DNA of 64,000 nt from Nothopassalora personata. Taxonomy: Eukaryota; Ascomycota; Dothideomycetes; Mycosphaerellales; Mycosphaerellaceae. Each line of letters begins with the position of its first letter. The first letter of the stretch is position 1. Position numbers and translations under genes: made by a program. The notes under the pieces were generated by a model. The model worked only from the letters and a program-made list of their open reading frames with translations, was not told where the DNA came from and did no database searches. Positions 1 to 10,858 of the stretch are shown in pieces. The stretch is taken from positions 4,216,001 to 4,280,000 of the forward strand of contig CM066293.1 of NCBI GenBank assembly GCA_033816765.1, in the 5' to 3' direction.

Positions 1-563
1 TGGTAGACAAAAGCGGTCGTACAAGAGAAGACCCTTTTCCAAACTAGTGAAAAATAGAGAGTGTGGGGTACGGGGTTAGTGAAAGATGGGGAAGCCTGAC
101 TGACTGCCGTCGACCACCTCCAGATTGCTGGTCTGCATAGCGTCCCTGATCGGAAAGCCATGGGCTCGGACCGCATGTAATATACAGGGTCGGAGAATTG
201 GAGCTTCAAAGCGGTGCCGCGATCGCCAATCATGTCTGAAGTGCAGCTACCTAAACCTTCATTATTGCTCAAGCTGGACGGCACTAATCTTGTTGCAGCA
301 GGACGGAACGATGCCAAGCATACCGATCGTCCAACTGCTGCCCCGACACGCGGTGCATCAAGGCCGATCGAAGTCGCCGACCACCAAGCAGCTCTACGAT
401 CAACGATCAAACATTGGAAGCGAGGATGGCCATTCAACGGAAGAGGGGAAAGAGCTTCGAGCCTTTGCATGGAGCATATAGTGATATGGTTCGCACTGCA
501 CGAGCGAAGTGGGATCGTTCTTCCTACCTGTACTTCTTGTAAGACACCATAGTCTCATTCATC
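1..563. other. No gene recognised
   Basis: Short overlapping open frames run across this stretch but none resembles a known protein and none shows splice sites joining it to a longer frame. It is probably the 5' flank of the broken transporter that follows. Confidence 0.5.
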
Positions 564-1580
564 ATGGATGCTGAAAAGGCCACCGCCTACGACACCCTCC
601 ACGTTGAAGAAGCGGGCCGACGTGGCTCCTCGAAAGCAGACACCCGCGACCCAGCAGACATTGAGAGCACCGTGCGAACGATGACCGCGCAGACGAGGCC
701 AAAGGCCGCAACTCCGACAAGATCGATAAGAGGTATTGGCTCTCGGTGAACTACATCGGCACCATGTTCGCCATCGGAATGGCCTTCATGGGTGGTATCG
801 GAGGTGGGTTGTGCTTGCGGCTCCAAAAGCACGTCAAGACGCTCTAACAATCCGTTCTAGGCTACGGCCTCATTGCCCCGGTCCTCTCCCAGATCAACGA
901 AGACATTGGTCCGGACCCCAACATAAACTGGGTCCCCCTCGTCAATCTCGCTGGCGGCGCCGTCTTCTTCCTCATGGTAGGCCAACTTTCCGACATCTTC
1001 GGCCGACGCTGGTTCTTCATCTTCGGGAGCGGCTTGGCCCTCATCGGCTCCATAATCGGCGCAACGGCCCAGAATGTCAACACCCTCATTGGCGCGCAAG
1101 TCTTCATTGGAATCGCAGTCGCTTTCCAGCAATCCTTCTTCTGGGTACGTATTCCGACTAGAATCCCACTCCCTGAGACATTCTGAGACAGAGAGAGTGG
1201 TTTTAATCATTGTTCATTCAGGTCGTTGCGGAGATTGTGCCGATGAAGTATCGATATCTGGCGAACAGTTATTGCTACTTGATGACGACTCCTACGTCTC
1301 CCCTGGCTGCGAGGGTGGCGTTTAGTTTCCAGACTTATCCCGGGCAGTGGAGGAATAGTTTCTATTTTTTGATTGCGATTAATGCTATCAGTATGTTGGC
1401 GTGGTATCTGTTTTATCATCCGCCGACGTTTAGTATGTTGCATCGGAAGAAGTTGGCCAAGGACCTTCTCATTCACTTTGACTGGATTGGACTGGTGCTT
1501 TACTCTGGCGGACTTTGTATTCTCATTTTTGGACTGAACTGGGGCGGAGGGCTATATCCTTGGGACTCGGTTGGTGGGCA
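564..1580 (+). pseudogene. Truncated MFS transporter, TRI12-like
   Basis: The reading matches the N-terminal half of fungal 14-TM MFS pumps of the trichothecene-efflux (TRI12-like) type, which export toxins or siderophores across the plasma membrane. The start ATG is at 564. Seen in order: a polar N-terminus, TM1 (RYWLSVNYIGTMFAIG), an intron at about 805-861, the loop motif GQLSDIFGRRW, an intron at about 1145-1221, then EIVPMKYRYLANS. The frame of the first 40 residues (564 frame) is offset from the TM1 frame, and an in-frame TGA at 662 blocks any upstream extension, so a frameshift lies between 665 and 692. After the GLYPWDS motif the similarity stops and a stop codon follows at about 1650. 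About half of the usual 570-600 residues is missing. I infer a dead gene, since no continuation is visible downstream. Confidence 0.72.
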
Positions 1581-2176
1581 CATGTCTGTGGCGCCTGCTC
1601 CAAGGTGCGTTGACACGCCAAGAACGGCACTCCTGCCGAGCGTTGGCTAGCGCTGCCGAAGATCTGTCTATCCCTGTCGTCTCGTCTCGTCTGCGCTGAA
1701 TCCACCCCACCCTCCAGCCTCATGAAGGTGCCGCTCCACCACCGCGATGCATCAATCAGTGTCGGTCGATCGCTTGCAGGTAAGAAAGAGTGTGTGAGTG
1801 CATTGCTTGTGTTTCTTCACTCTGTTACATCCCTCTCTACCTCTCCCTCCCTTGTCTGTTCCTGCAGCCAGCCGGAGGGCACTGTGATCCGCAGTGCTCG
1901 TCTATGCACCGACTTTCGCCACACACACCAATCGCCAAAGACGATTCGCTTCTACTGCGGCCATCTTAACGTGGCACCCGTCGGCTCTAGTTAGCAGCGG
2001 CGTATCAACATCAGCAAGCTCTTCTGTCGAGACATAGTCTTCCTTGTCTCGCACGCCCGAAGTCAGACATGCACTGCAGCACCCCCGCGCATAAGCTTCT
2101 CGTATCGACCTAGACCTCGCCGCGCCGCCACCGAGGCATCTTTTCTTAGACCTCAACCAAGACAGCTCCAGGTACA
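1581..2176 (+). other. 5' flank of kelch gene with possible 5'UTR intron
   Basis: No protein-coding frame is convincing. A good intron signature is present: donor GTAAGA at 1780, a pyrimidine-rich tract, and acceptor TTCCTGCAG ending at 1867 (88 bp). It could be a leader intron of the kelch-protein transcript. This is inference from splice consensus only. Confidence 0.3.
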
Positions 2177-4660
2177 ATGGGTACCTCAGCACGAAAATCC
2201 GTCTTCCAAGAAGTAGGAGTGGACGACTTCCAACCTGAATCATCGTCTTCACGACGTTCAAGCACAACATTGGAATCTTCCAGCTCACGAAAACGGCCGT
2301 CGCCCGGTGTGAGATTTCGCACCAACGACGACGTCCGCTTTGTGGAAAGAAACGAAGATGCAGACTTAGGTGGCAACGATCACGAGCTCTCATCCACGCC
2401 GATATCACAGACGACGGCCCCAACGCAGTCCCCACTTCCTGGCTCGAAGTCCATCATGTATCGTCTTGGTGCGATAGCGTTACTGGTCGTTGTTGCTTTT
2501 CCATTCCTTCACGGCGCGTCTCCGCTCGGACACGCATCTTTACCACTGCAACCTGTTAGTGGAGGGCCGATACGACGAAATCCAGAAGGTCCAATTCTCG
2601 ACAAGAGAGCTGATGGCTCCACCGATGTCTGTTTCAGATGGGCGGGACAATGTATGTTTGCCTTCCTCGCAACATGTAGGAGCGTTGGCTGACGATTGAC
2701 AGCTGCGGTGGTAAACGGCACATTATACTATTATGGCGGGCAGGCCACATCCCAACCCAACCAAGACACAAACACATGGAACAACAACTTTCTATCGTTG
2801 GACCTTACCAAGACTTGGCAGATAGCAACGCCATCTCTCACAGGACTGCCGCAGCCGTCAGGTCCACCGAATGTTAGCCTAGGTACTCTTTGGAATTCGC
2901 ATGATTCACTCTTCCTTTATGGCGGCCAGTTCCAATGGAAGCCAGCCGTCTCGCCGACGGCGTATTCCACATGGGAATACAACATCGCAGACGCATCTTG
3001 GGTCGAGCATGGCGATCCAGTCACCTCCACAGGAGTCAGTTCTCCAAGCAATGACGATCCTGTGCAAAGAGCCGCAGAAGGCGCTGCTGTGAATGTGCCA
3101 TCTCTTGGCCGCGGCTTCTACTTTGGCGGCCATCTGGACGGCTACACGACCGAAGGCTGGTCGCAAAGCATAGCACGTGTCTATCTTCAGTCGCTCCTCG
3201 AATTCACATTCCCAGGATTTAAGAATGATCAGGTCACCGCGCTTTCAGACAACAAAGATGCTGGCAGCGACGGTGTCTACCGCAATGTCACAGAAGGCGG
3301 GTTGCAGTCGCAGGCAGGCTTCACGCAACGCGCGGACGGACTGCTCGTATACGTGCCTGGTTTCGCAGAGCAAGGTATCTTGCTAGCACTGGCAGGTGGC
3401 ACGAATGAGAGCTTTACTCAAATGAACCAGATTGACGTCTACGATATCGCCGGCAGCACTTGGTACAAGCAAGCGACTTCGGGCGAGTATCCAGAGACTC
3501 GTGTCAACCCATGCTCAGTCATCGCTGCAGCACCAGATGGCTCGAGCTACAACATCTACATGTTCGGAGGCCAGAATTTGATCCCTGCTGGCAACCAGAC
3601 GCAATACAACGACATGTGGATACTGACCCTTCCTTCCTTTTCTTGGATCAAGGTCGATCAAAGTGGACAGTCCGTTCCCCCTGGACGATCCGGCCACACT
3701 TGCAACATCTGGGATGGTCAAATGGTCATGATCGGAGGCTATACCGGAGCGAACTCCCTCACTTGCGAAAGTCCTGGAATCTACGTGTACGATCTCAGCG
3801 CCACATCGTGGGTAAATCAGTTCACAGCCAACAGTGCGGAATCAGGCAGCAGTTCGGACAGCGGCGCAGCACAAGCAGACACCACCGGGGATGCGGAAGA
3901 CAACCCGTTTAATCAACAGACGACGCAGAGATATATTGCAGACGACCCAGGAGGGCTGGAAGGATCCTACGGCTACCAAGTCCCGCAAGCCGTGATCGAC
4001 GTAGTTGGAGGTGAAAAGACCGGCGGCGCAACCCTCACAACCCCCATCAACACCGCCACCTCAGGCCCCCTAGCCACAGGCAAGCCCATAACCTACACCG
4101 TGACCAACGCCGACGGCAGCATGTCCACCTCTACCAGCGGATCCGGCAGCGGCAACGGCGGCTCAAGCAAAGGCGTAAACGTCGGCGCAATCGTAGCAGG
4201 CTGCGTCGCCGGCTTCTTCTTCATAGTCGCCTGCTACCTCGCCTTCTGCGCCTACGTCTACCGCAAACAACTCCAACTCTACAAACGCCACGTCGAAATG
4301 TCGCAAGCCCAAGCCCGCGGCGAGAAATTACCTGCCATTCCAGGGTTGATGGCGACAGATGCGAGTACGGGGAAGCTGACGCCGAGTGATCCTAGCTACC
4401 GTCGAGGCGATGGTGTCAGCCCGTGGATGACGAAAACTAGTGATGGGAGCACGCATAGTCGGGGTGATAGTGGTGGGGCGAGTGGCAGTTATCACAGACC
4501 TGATGGGAATGGGCAAATCAGTGGGGGGTACAATAGTGTGCGGAGGAGTAGTGAGACGAGCGAGACCAATGATGAGGATTTGCTTGCGGGGAGAGAGCCG
4601 ACGTTTGTGGGGGTTATGTTGAATCCGCGAAGGAGTTTGAGGGTTATCAATAGGGATTAG
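2177..4660 (+). CDS. Kelch-repeat membrane protein
   Basis: Two exons, 2177..2651 and 2703..4660, give 810 residues; the 51-bp intron has donor GTATGT and rejoins in phase. The luminal or extracellular middle contains kelch-type beta-propeller blades, seen as repeated glycine-rich strands (YYYGGQ, LFLYGGQF, YMFGGQN, MVMIGGY) between about residues 160 and 540. A Ser/Gly/Thr-rich linker leads to a strong membrane segment at about 648-672 (VGAIVAGCVAGFFFIVACYL) followed by a basic cytosolic tail of about 135 residues. There is also a hydrophobic segment at 94-112. The ATG at 2456 (residue 94) would turn it into a classical signal peptide followed by a Kex2-like DKR site, so the true start could be there; upstream the frame stays open to 2177 with a polar, serine-rich sequence. 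Family members are fungal wall or polarity proteins with kelch ectodomains; the exact role is unknown. Confidence 0.85.
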
Positions 4661-4750
4661 CATGTCGACGGCAGATAACGGCAGAACAGGACCACCATAC
4701 GGCAGATATGTGTCGAACCTAATGACGAGGATCTCGTGTATAGTGGAGTG

Positions 4751-4808
4751 AGTGGTTGCATGATCGAAGTGTAGGGCTGAGTGGGTGCATGATCGAAGTA
4801 TAGTGCTG
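4751..4808. repeat. 29-bp tandem repeat, two copies
   Basis: Two adjacent 29-bp units (4751-4779 and 4780-4808) share the core TGCATGATCGAAGT and differ at a few positions. They lie just past the kelch gene stop codon. No function is evident. Confidence 0.6.
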
Positions 4809-4879
4809 AATCCCCCTTCCCGTCCGCCACCTTCAACCTCATCCACTGCCTGCCGTGTCCTGGCAGCACTTCCTTGCAG

Positions 4880-5350
4880 CCACACCCTCCAGCTTGGAGC
4901 AGCAAGCCCAGCGACCAGAAGTTCCCGAGCGGCCTTCTCCAAACCAGAGGAACTTCTTCGCCCAGTCCCACGTCGTATGCAAAACCCAGTCCTCCTTCCG
5001 ACACTCCTTACCACAATGTGCAAATTTCTCTTCTTGCACTTGCCGTACTTGAACGAAAGCGCACCGCAACCTCTGACCATTCGTCCCCACAAGTCTTGCA
5101 GAAAGGGACCTCCGCTATCCTTCAGGAGAGACAGAGACTCGAATAGCGAGCCACTCGGGAATTCCGAAGCCGCTTTCTCGTGAAGTGCTCCGGCGTCGAT
5201 CTGTTCGACAGCAGCTTGCAGGCATCTCTCTCTGGCCCTTGGGCGTGGGCAGCAGGGAGTCCGTACTCGATCAGCCTCTTCCTCACACTCGCGGTCAAGC
5301 TGTTGCTGAGCGAGCGACGAGGTCCGCCAGCTCGGATATTGCAAACGACT
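4880..5350 (-). pseudogene. MYND-type zinc-finger relic
   Basis: On the minus strand two overlapping frames together resemble a MYND zinc finger. One frame gives the first metal pair, CKTCG (about 5090-5101). After a frame change the other gives AHCGKECRKEDWVLH (about 4975-5020), which matches the second half of the finger with its C-x3-C-x-K-x-DW-x2-H pattern. No GT-AG intron bridges the two, so I read it as frameshifted. Upstream (towards 5350) both frames look protein-like but are broken too. MYND fingers mediate protein-protein contacts and are common in fungi as single-domain proteins or with SET domains. The original gene limits cannot be set. Confidence 0.38.
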
Positions 5351-5400
5351 TGAGCGCCGAAGACGTGTTTGACGCCTCGGCCTGGATCCTTGCCGTCGAC

Positions 5401-5780
5401 CATCCGAGATGGTAGTAGTGTCTATCGGTCATTTCTTCTTGGTGCGGTTAGGGTCTCGCCCGCCGAAGTTTTTCGACTCGATGTTGCAGGTGATGGTGAA
5501 GAGGTGGACCGTTGTGTTAGGGCGCTGGGGGCAAGTGAATGCTGGGAGGTGCACGAATCTACATGTTACTCGGAGTTTGGAAGAAGACCATCCTTCTTCT
5601 ACCGTTCGAGCCATTGCCTAAGGAATATATATTGCCGTCCAAGAGGTGAAGTCAAGAATTATGCTCACGATTAATGAATGGTACACATATAAGCTGGCCA
5701 ATAGCTGCCCAGTGTCAATGCCCAAACCTTCAACTCCATCGCCATGCTGCAATCTACCTCCACCCTCCACGTGCCTTCCA
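5401..5780. other. No gene recognised
   Basis: Short frames on both strands, including a 61-residue minus-strand one at 5429-5614, have no recognisable domain. The latter could be a further piece of the MYND relic locus. Confidence 0.4.
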
Positions 5781-6584
5781 TCAGCCTGTCACCCTCCCCG
5801 CCGCACCCTGAGCCAAGAAGCTCACCAACGCCGGCCACGTCGTCTTCGTCTTGCCCGTACTGGTCACACTCACACCCTGGCCAGCATATTCCTGCCGCCG
5901 TTCAGCGATCTCCACGAAAGAAGCACCGAGATCCGCGTAACTCAGCTCCCCACTCGCCTCATTGCCCGGCTCCGTATTGAGTCTGTACCCAGTCGGACCC
6001 GTTGTCCCCTCCGCATCATGTATACTCGGCGGGTCGACGTAGATGTATTGCAACAACTTCGGCAGCCCCGACGCATCGCTCGCTTCGTCCGCTCGGGATT
6101 CGTAGTACTTGTTCGCGGCCACCATGTCATCGTACAAATGTTTCAAGCAAAAGAACATGAACCCCCCCCTCTTGAGTCCAGGATTGAACCTCTCGTTCAA
6201 AATGCTCGCCCGCAGAATCAAGAGACTCGGCGTCTTGTACTCGTCTTTCTGCTCCTTGCGCAACTCCTCCAATGCGCCCACCACCGCTCCTGCCGTGTCC
6301 GTGAAGCGGGACTCTCCCTTCTTGCTGACGTTCGAGGCAATGCACATCATGATGACGTTGACGTCGCGGAGGCATTGTGTCCAGAGTGTCGTGTCCGTGT
6401 TGGAGCCTTCGAAGATGGACGTCTTGAAGGGGGTCGAGTCGAGGTTGGGGAAGAGGGAGACGAGTTTGGATTTGTTGCGGATGTAGATGTGCAGGTCGAG
6501 GTCTGGGGGTGGCTTGGCGATCAGGGCGCGGAGGATGGCTTTGCCTGTCGCGCCGGTTGCGCCGCAGAGGGCGTATTTGACCAT
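5781..6584 (-). CDS. NAD(P)-binding oxidoreductase, AflX-like
   Basis: A 267-residue protein when started at the ATG ending at 6584 (MVKYALCGATGATGKA), which places the dinucleotide-binding glycine motif GATGATGK at residues 8-15 as usual. The frame is open 41 codons further upstream, but that part is low-complexity and unlike the family. Seen: Rossmann beta1-loop-alpha1, then the HIYIRNKSKL segment typical of NmrA-like/atypical SDR proteins, an NVIMMCIASN strand, and a C-terminal half with YADLGASFVEIAE. In known fungi such proteins (AflX, averufin oxidase A type) act in polyketide toxin clusters, but many copies occur outside clusters. There is no polyketide synthase nearby, so the substrate is unknown. 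It is single-exon, with no frameshift seen. Confidence 0.75.
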   Translation of the reverse strand: MVKYALCGATGATGKAILRALIAKPPPDLDLHIYIRNKSKLVSLFPNLDSTPFKTSIFEGSNTDTTLWTQCLRDVNVIMMCIASNVSKKGESRFTDTAGAVVGALEELRKEQKDEYKTPSLLILRASILNERFNPGLKRGGFMFFCLKHLYDDMVAANKYYESRADEASDASGLPKLLQYIYVDPPSIHDAEGTTGPTGYRLNTEPGNEASGELSYADLGASFVEIAERRQEYAGQGVSVTSTGKTKTTWPALVSFLAQGAAGRVTG

Positions 6585-6924
6585 GGGGTGTTGCTGTGGT
6601 AGGGTAGGGGCGGCGGTGGGATTTGGCGGTGTTGAAGAGAGCACCGAGGAAAGACGTGCTTTATACTTACATGGCGACAGCGTCATGATCGCAGGCATAG
6701 CGATCATCTGGACATACGTGACACGGACGGACTGGATCGCGTTGTGTTAGGTGGTGCTTTGCAGATCGCGAGACGTTCGGCCTTCCAAAGAGCGGTCATG
6801 TCCAAATCCAGCCGGAGTCAGCTCCTTGCCGATGATCTATATGATGATGTTCCATATCTTCCATTCGATTCACCTTCATACATTCATCTTCACTCTACAT
6901 CGTTCATGGCAGACTCCGCCTCCC

Positions 6925-7404
6925 TCAATGATGCGGCCAGATCCCCCGACTAGCAATCTCCCCAACATTCCCATCCGGATCATCAAAATATACACTATAC
7001 CCACCCCTCTCCCACTCATTCCTCCCGGTGATCTTCACCTTCTGCTCCCTTAGATACTGCTCCCACCTCTCGGCGTCCTCTCTCGTCTCCACCGCAAGGC
7101 AGTAATGCTGCCTAAGCTGTTTCCAATCCTTGATCAGCGTATCCACGATCTCGCTCGAAGGCCCATGCTTGGGCACGATGTTGTATGGCTTCGATGGATC
7201 GGGCGCAACATCATCGTATGTCTCCCCGAGCGCGAAGAGGAGGAGAGTGGTGTTGCCGAGCGGGTAGCAAGCCATGCGTTCGTTGGAGAAAAGAGGTGTC
7301 AGACCGAGGGTGTGGGTGTAGAAGTCGCAGGACTGCTGGATGTCTTTGCAGTAGATGCAGGTTTCTAGCATGTGGGTGATCTTGCTTGGTGGTCCTGAAG
7401 ACAT
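6925..7404 (-). CDS. Glyoxalase/VOC-fold protein
   Basis: A 159-residue protein starting at the ATG ending at 7404 (MSSGPPSK); an upstream in-frame extension to 7461 is basic and likely untranslated. It shows the vicinal-oxygen-chelate pattern: beta strand HMLETCIYCKDIQQSCDFY near the start, the FYTHTLGLTPLF turn, a central YPLGNTTLLLFALG strand, and the C-terminal GGYSVYFDDPDGNVGEI block, where the final Glu is the usual metal ligand. The family includes glyoxalases, dioxygenases and fosfomycin- or bleomycin-binding proteins; the fungal branch to which this belongs is mostly uncharacterised. It lies divergently from the GFA-fold gene at 7674, so the two may share a promoter. Confidence 0.75.
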   Translation of the reverse strand: MSSGPPSKITHMLETCIYCKDIQQSCDFYTHTLGLTPLFSNERMACYPLGNTTLLLFALGETYDDVAPDPSKPYNIVPKHGPSSEIVDTLIKDWKQLRQHYCLAVETREDAERWEQYLREQKVKITGRNEWERGGYSVYFDDPDGNVGEIASRGIWPHH

Positions 7405-7673
7405 GTTGGAAGATGCGGTGCTGTGGCGGTACTTGGATTTCGATGGCTCAAGGCGATGCACCGGTCAGGGCAGTCGTGGTTTGCGGGCATTCCGTATGGG
7501 GCATGCCCTGCGCTCGCTCTTGCTCCGGTCGGAACGTGGTGTACCAAGTCGTAAGAGCGGGGTGAGTTGCAACAGGTCAGGTATTTGTGGTGCTTTCGAT
7601 CGCGTGAGCTCCCCTCATCATCCTTGCTTGTTGTTTGTTGTTCCATCTTCGAGCAAAGTCATCGACAGCAGAT

Positions 7674-8893
7674 ATGCCAGACTCAGAAGAAAGCGACCCA
7701 TGTGGCTGCGGCGTTCACGTGCGATACCATGAGGACCGCCCTCTATCGGCGACTTGTCGTTGTGGCAATGCGGAACTCAATCTTGGTTCCGACTGTGTTG
7801 CAATGTTCCCAATGAGGGGCGAAATCTGCCATTGCACTTCGTGCAGGCATACCACAGGTCAAGCTCTACATAGCTTTCGCATCCCAGCTGCTCTGTAGTC
7901 TGACGTGGATCAGGTCTCCTTTGCTTCGCAGCAGCGACAATTCCAAGAGGATTCGCACCAGATGCTGAGCTGCTGGACAAGCTGACCGCTTTCGACTTCA
8001 GTAAGAAAATCAGGCACTTTTTTTGCCCCAACTGCGGCACAGGACTTATCTCTGAATGCCGCTACGAGAATGGTCGGACCAAGGAATGGCTGGTCCATAC
8101 TGGCACGCTACCACAGGACACCCCAAGTATCTGCCGCGTTGACGCACACATCTTCGTAGAAGACACGCTGGATGGAGGATTAGCAGACTTCTTGACCGAG
8201 GTTGGTGGGCGCCACATCGAACGTCGTGCTCAGGGACCGAACAGCGAAGAGCTTCCATTTGGCTGGAGGGCTCCCACTCGACCACAAGTGATACCACCAA
8301 AACCTAACGAACGACTGCATGGCTACTGCAAGTGTCGTGGAGTCGAGTTCTGGTTGGCACCACCTTCTGCCAGCTCATCAGCAGTGTTGCATGACAAGGA
8401 GACATTCCCCGAAGATCGATACATTTCGCCCCATGACGAGGTCTTCTGGATCACGGACAACAACACGAAATACCAGGCGGCAGTATGTCCTTGCGATTCC
8501 TGCCGCCTGGCTGGCAACGGGCAACCTTTCGCACAGTGGGCGTACGTTCCGACCGACGCGATATCATTGGATCCTGCTGGAAAGGTGCCGATGCCAGATA
8601 GCCTGCAGTGGGGTACATTGAAGTCATACCGCACTGCCAATGCCTCTCAGCACTTCTGTGGCCGCTGTGGCGCGATCGTCTTCTGGAATATAGACGATAG
8701 ACCATATCTCAAGGACTTCGGGATGGGTCTCTTCGACTCGCCAGATGGAGCCCGTGCCGAGAGCTGGTTCCAGTGGCGCACAAAGGAGCTTCGGCATCGC
8801 GAAGATGGACTGCGGAGAGCGCCGCAGTTGACTCTTGCTATCGAGAAGGGTTTGAAAGAGTATGGGGAAAAAGTGCAAGGCAAGATCGCATAA
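7674..8893 (+). CDS. Double GFA-domain (Mss4-fold) protein
   Basis: Exons 7674..7857 and 7914..8893 encode 387 residues; the 56-bp intron interrupts the first domain and phase is kept. Two GFA (glutathione-dependent formaldehyde-activating / CENP-V type) zinc domains follow each other. Domain 1 has CRCGNAEL, CHCTSCRHTTG and, after the intron, FCPNCGTGL. Domain 2 has GYCKCRGVEFWL, CPCDSCRLAGN and HFCGRCGAIVFW. The cysteines expected to bind zinc are all present. Proteins of this double-domain type are common in Pezizomycotina and are usually annotated by name only; formaldehyde activity is not established for them. The start was chosen as the first ATG giving a natural N-terminus (MPDSEESDPCGCG). 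Confidence 0.82.
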
Positions 8894-9220
8894 ATGGGCG
8901 GACGCCAGGCTCGACATCAAGACAGGCGCATGGTCTTACAGCACATGTAGGCAAACATCACAGTATTACATCTGCACATCAACAAGCAGTAGCGCAGCAT
9001 ATGACAACAGTGGTAGTCGGCAAAGGAAAGGAGCACACAACACGCTAGTACCTGGCTCGTGCTTCCACATGTACGTCACCAAGACACGTTCAACGCGGTC
9101 CACGTGAACCTTCGTGCCTCGAGCACCCAACTTTGCCTCCAGAGCCAAAAATGTCTTTCACTTTCACACCATCGTGCTGCAGCACACAACTGAGCTCCCG
9201 AGCTCGATTTCTTAACCACG
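8894..9220. other. Intergenic, no gene
   Basis: The spacer between the GFA gene and the MFS gene. Short frames only. It presumably holds the terminator of one and the promoter of the other; no motif stands out. Confidence 0.5.
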
Positions 9221-10690
9221 ATGCCTCAACGGAACGATGAACGCCAACCTCTCCTCAATGGCCAACACGCCCACAACAATGAACGCCACCACGCCCACCA
9301 ACAAAAAGTCCAATTCGAAGAAAACGACTCAGACAACCCTCGCAACTGGCCTCTATCCCGAAAATGGCTCCAAGTCCTCCAAATCACCATGATAGCCTTC
9401 ATCTGCCCCGCCTCCTCCTCCATACTCGCCCCCGCCGCCTCCGAAATCCAACAATCCTTCAAAGTCTCAAACAAGAAGCTCATCCTCGCCGGCCAGTCCG
9501 GGTTCGTCTGTATGCTTGGGATCGGGCCTTTACTCCTCGCTCCCTTATCCGAGACCTTTGGACGACGTCCGATCTTTCTGACAAATCTTGCAATTTTCAC
9601 ACTGTTGCAGATCCCGACTGCGCTCGCGCCGGAGGTGTATAGTTTTATTGTGCTCAGGACTCTAAGTGGCTTCTTTGGGAGTGTGGGGGTTGCGAATGGG
9701 GGTGGGAGTATTAGTGATATGTTTGAGACGCATGAGAGGGCCAAGGTGCTGGGGATCTATTTGCTTGCGCCGCTCCTCGGACCCTCCATCGGGCCTATGA
9801 CTGGAGGCATCATGGTGGGGAATGTGGAGTGGAGGTGGATTTTTTGGATGGTTTTTGGGGTTGCGACGGTGGTGTCGGTGGTTTGTTATTTTGGTCTGCA
9901 TGAGACGAGGGGTATGACGATTCTGCAGAACAGGAAGAGGGAGCTTGGGAAGAAAGATGAGCAGACCGAGTTTTGGATCGAGGGGGATAGTGATATGGGG
10001 TTGATGGAGAAGGTGAAAAGCAATGGTACAAGAGCTGTGAAAATACTCGCGACGCAGCCGATTGTGTTGACGATGAGTCTTTATCAGGCGCTCGTGTTCA
10101 GCAGCATGTACAGCTTGTACGCGAGCTATACGGCCATCTGGAGCGCGGCGCCGTACGATTTCACCAAGACGCAGGTTGGATTGGCATATCTGGGCCCGGC
10201 GCTGGGGTTCGTGATTACGAGCTTCTTTATTGTGTTCTTTATCGATCGGTTGTATAACTGGTTGGCGGAGCGCAACGACGACGATGGACAGCCGGAGTAT
10301 CGACTACCGATGGCGAATGTCGGTGCTGTGCTACTGCCCATCAGTTTGTTCTGGTTTGGATGGACGGTCGAGATGGATCTTTACTGGCCAATACCGCTCG
10401 CGGCAACGCTGCTGTTTGGTGCCAGTCAGGTCAGCATCTTCAACACGGTGCAGACGTACTACATCGATGCGTACGAGAGCAATGCTGCTTCGGCGCTGGC
10501 GGCTGGTGCGTTCTTGCGAAGCATGTTTGGCGGCATCATACCATTGCTTGTTGGAGGCTTGTTTGATCAGCTGGGGTATGGTTGGGGCATGAGTGTTTTC
10601 GGGTTCATCAGTTTGGCGTTGATGCCCGCGCCACTGTTGTTCTACTACTTTGGTCGAAGGATACGGGAGAAGTTCCCGTTTAAAGGATGA
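9221..10690 (+). CDS. MFS multidrug transporter, DHA1 type
   Basis: An intact single-exon 489-residue membrane protein starting at the ATG at 9221. It has a hydrophilic N-terminus of about 45 residues ending DNPRNWPLSRKW, a signature of fungal DHA1 (12-TM, drug:H+ antiporter-1) pumps such as polyamine and fluconazole exporters. Motif A-like PLSETFGRRPIFL follows TM2, and the motif C-type GPSIGPMTGG lies in TM5. Twelve hydrophobic segments can be counted, with a central loop at about residues 230-275. The family exports small toxic compounds in exchange for protons at the plasma membrane. Substrate is not predictable. The N-terminal third is C-rich at third positions while the middle is G/T-rich, a codon-use shift worth noting. 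Confidence 0.88.
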   Translation: MPQRNDERQPLLNGQHAHNNERHHAHQQKVQFEENDSDNPRNWPLSRKWLQVLQITMIAFICPASSSILAPAASEIQQSFKVSNKKLILAGQSGFVCMLGIGPLLLAPLSETFGRRPIFLTNLAIFTLLQIPTALAPEVYSFIVLRTLSGFFGSVGVANGGGSISDMFETHERAKVLGIYLLAPLLGPSIGPMTGGIMVGNVEWRWIFWMVFGVATVVSVVCYFGLHETRGMTILQNRKRELGKKDEQTEFWIEGDSDMGLMEKVKSNGTRAVKILATQPIVLTMSLYQALVFSSMYSLYASYTAIWSAAPYDFTKTQVGLAYLGPALGFVITSFFIVFFIDRLYNWLAERNDDDGQPEYRLPMANVGAVLLPISLFWFGWTVEMDLYWPIPLAATLLFGASQVSIFNTVQTYYIDAYESNAASALAAGAFLRSMFGGIIPLLVGGLFDQLGYGWGMSVFGFISLALMPAPLLFYYFGRRIREKFPFKG

Positions 10691-10858
10691 TGTAAATGCC
10701 GCTGTCAGGCAGTAAACAGTATGTCTCGAGTATATACATTACATGTGAACATACAAACATTATTCATTACTTCGTGCTCTCATGTGCTTCTACTTTGACC
10801 TGTGGACCGTTAGCTTACAAGCACATCAAACACCACCCTCCCGTGACGAAAGACGACA

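Noticed and set aside
4328..5344. 338-codon minus-strand open frame
   Set aside because: The part from 4328 to 4660 is the exact antisense of the kelch gene tail; only the 4880-5350 part looks coding and then only with frame changes, so it is not an intact gene.
5646..6602. 318-codon plus-strand frame
   Set aside because: It is antisense to the AflX-like gene, whose frame carries clear family motifs.
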